From contig JAFLCR010000138.1 in the NCBI GenBank assembly GCA_017302755.1, positions 1 through 6,134 of the forward strand: 6,134 nucleotides of DNA, in the 5' to 3' direction. How positions within the stretch are numbered: the stretch's first letter is position 1; each line of letters starts with the position of its first letter. The notes under the pieces are model-generated. The model worked only from the letters and a program-made list of their open reading frames with translations, searched no databases and had not been told where the DNA came from. The stretch comes from Alphaproteobacteria bacterium. GTDB lineage: Bacteria > Pseudomonadota > Alphaproteobacteria > Rickettsiales > JAFLCR01. Below, piece after piece: positions 5,550 through 6,134 of the stretch. Made by a program: the position numbers and the translations under genes.

Positions 5550-5607
5550 GTTGTGGGAAGATACGCCCGCTTCCACCATAAAGTTGCATCATCCTGAGCG
5601 CATGAAG

Positions 5608-5710
5608 CTCCCTCCCCCTATGAGGGGAAGGGATGGGGTGGGGTTAGTAAGATTGTGTTTTGCTTCGCCAACCCCCCTCCTAACCTCCCCCCTCATAGGG
5701 GGGAGGAATG
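5608..5710. repeat. Long imperfect inverted repeat of C/G-rich modules between convergent genes
   Basis: The left arm at about 5608-5647 and the right arm at about 5669-5710 are imperfect reverse complements of each other around the shared core TCCCCCTATGAGGGG, separated by about 20 nt. Each arm also has its own small dyad (CCCC, TATGA, GGGG). The left arm reads CCCTATGAGGGG then a G-rich tail ending TTAG. The right arm reads AACCCCCC, CCTAACC, then CCCCTCATAGGGG. This looks like two copies of one intergenic repeat in opposite orientation. The sequence at 5591-5607 (ATCCTGAGCGCATGAAG) resembles part of another common repeat family, at low confidence. Confidence 0.7.
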
Positions 5711-5727
5711 ATCTGCGGTAATAAAGG

Positions 5728-6134
5728 TTAAAAGCTGCGTTTCTCAGTCTTGCCGCAGATGCCGCGTAATTCCTGCCATTCCTTGGCTGTCAGCAGGGGC
5801 GGCTTGGTGGCCGTGCGCGGTTTGGCTTCGAGGGCGGTGATGCGGTCCTTGGTGGCGGGGTGGGAGGAGAAATAGGAGAACAGGCGATTGTCGCCGATTT
5901 TGCCTTCTTTCTTCCGCATGCGCTCGAAGAAGGCGATGATGCCCCGGTGGTCGATATGGGCGGCGTGCAGTGTTTCGGCGGCCACGGCGTCGGCTTCTGT
6001 TTCCAGGTCGCGTGCGTAACGCTGTTGCAGCAATTCGTGCATCAGGCCGGCGGCGCGCGCGGAATCGCCGGAGCCGAAGACGATCTGCATCACCAGCTGC
6101 AGGCCGAGCGCCGAAACCACGCCTTTCGCGGGAT
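5728..6134 (-). CDS. M48-family zinc metallopeptidase, C-terminal part
   Basis: This is the C-terminal ~135 residues of a minus-strand protein. The frame stays open to the right edge, so the GTG at 6120 is an internal codon and the start lies beyond the window. RDLETEADAVAAETLHAAHID fits the conserved ExEAD segment of M48 peptidases, whose glutamate is the third zinc ligand. YFSSHPATKDRITALEAK is the conserved SSHPxTxxRI element near the end of the catalytic domain. The HExxH zinc site should lie just upstream of the visible part and cannot be seen here. M48 proteins of this type are usually secreted or membrane-linked proteases that act on envelope proteins. The gene converges on the OmpA-domain gene across a repeat and a terminator. 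The C-terminus (KEWQELRGICGKTEKRSF) is a short tail with no extra domain. Confidence 0.85.
   Translation of the reverse strand, partial: PAKGVVSALGLQLVMQIVFGSGDSARAAGLMHELLQQRYARDLETEADAVAAETLHAAHIDHRGIIAFFERMRKKEGKIGDNRLFSYFSSHPATKDRITALEAKPRTATKPPLLTAKEWQELRGICGKTEKRSF

Noticed and set aside
5516..5710. CRISPR-like or attenuator array in the repeat-rich gap
   Set aside because: There are only two opposed copies of the module and one terminator, with no regular spacers or direct-repeat periodicity.
5383..5721. Plus-strand open frame of 112 codons overlapping the OmpA gene end
   Set aside because: It runs through the terminator and the intergenic inverted repeat, and its product is low-complexity Arg/Pro-rich.

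Overview
The window is a GC-rich (roughly 60% by eye) stretch of bacterial chromosome. I see no tRNA, rRNA, CRISPR array, transposase or phage gene. The palindromic repeat family, the OmpA-type periplasmic protein and the leucine-catabolism genes fit a proteobacterium, most likely an alphaproteobacterium. That placement is inference and I cannot go below class level.

Layout, left to right. (1) Positions 1-1341 carry the 3' part of a large plus-strand gene of unknown function, cut by the left edge. (2) After 50 nt comes a complete biotin carboxylase (1392-2894). Its start codon lies inside a perfect 13-bp inverted repeat, with the likely ribosome binding site in the loop. (3) The biotin-carrier half of the same enzyme follows as a separate frame (2894-3355), coupled through a TGATG stop/start overlap. 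Together the two frames are equivalent to one alpha subunit of 3-methylcrotonyl-CoA carboxylase. A palindromic repeat sits in frame in the linker just before the break. (4) A small unknown gene (3434-3814) follows an AT-rich gap. (5) A complete HMG-CoA lyase gene (3857-4753) has every catalytic and metal-binding residue and a promoter spaced as for a leaderless mRNA. (6) An intergenic region of about 200 nt with nested dyads leads to a secreted, barrel-less OmpA-domain protein (4956-5492), which ends at a strong, probably two-way terminator. (7) A repeat-rich convergent gap contains a long imperfect inverted repeat of C/G-rich modules. (8) The C-terminal part of an M48 metallopeptidase on the minus strand runs off the right edge.

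How the genes work together: methylcrotonyl-CoA carboxylase and HMG-CoA lyase are the carboxylation and final cleavage steps of leucine degradation, giving acetyl-CoA and acetoacetate. The carboxyltransferase (beta) subunit and methylglutaconyl-CoA hydratase needed between them are not in the window. The OmpA-type protein and the M48 peptidase are cell-envelope functions unrelated to that pathway.

I did not find a convincing new multi-gene system. The most unusual local signals are the start-codon hairpin of the carboxylase gene, the split of the alpha subunit, and the in-frame palindromic element beside the split.
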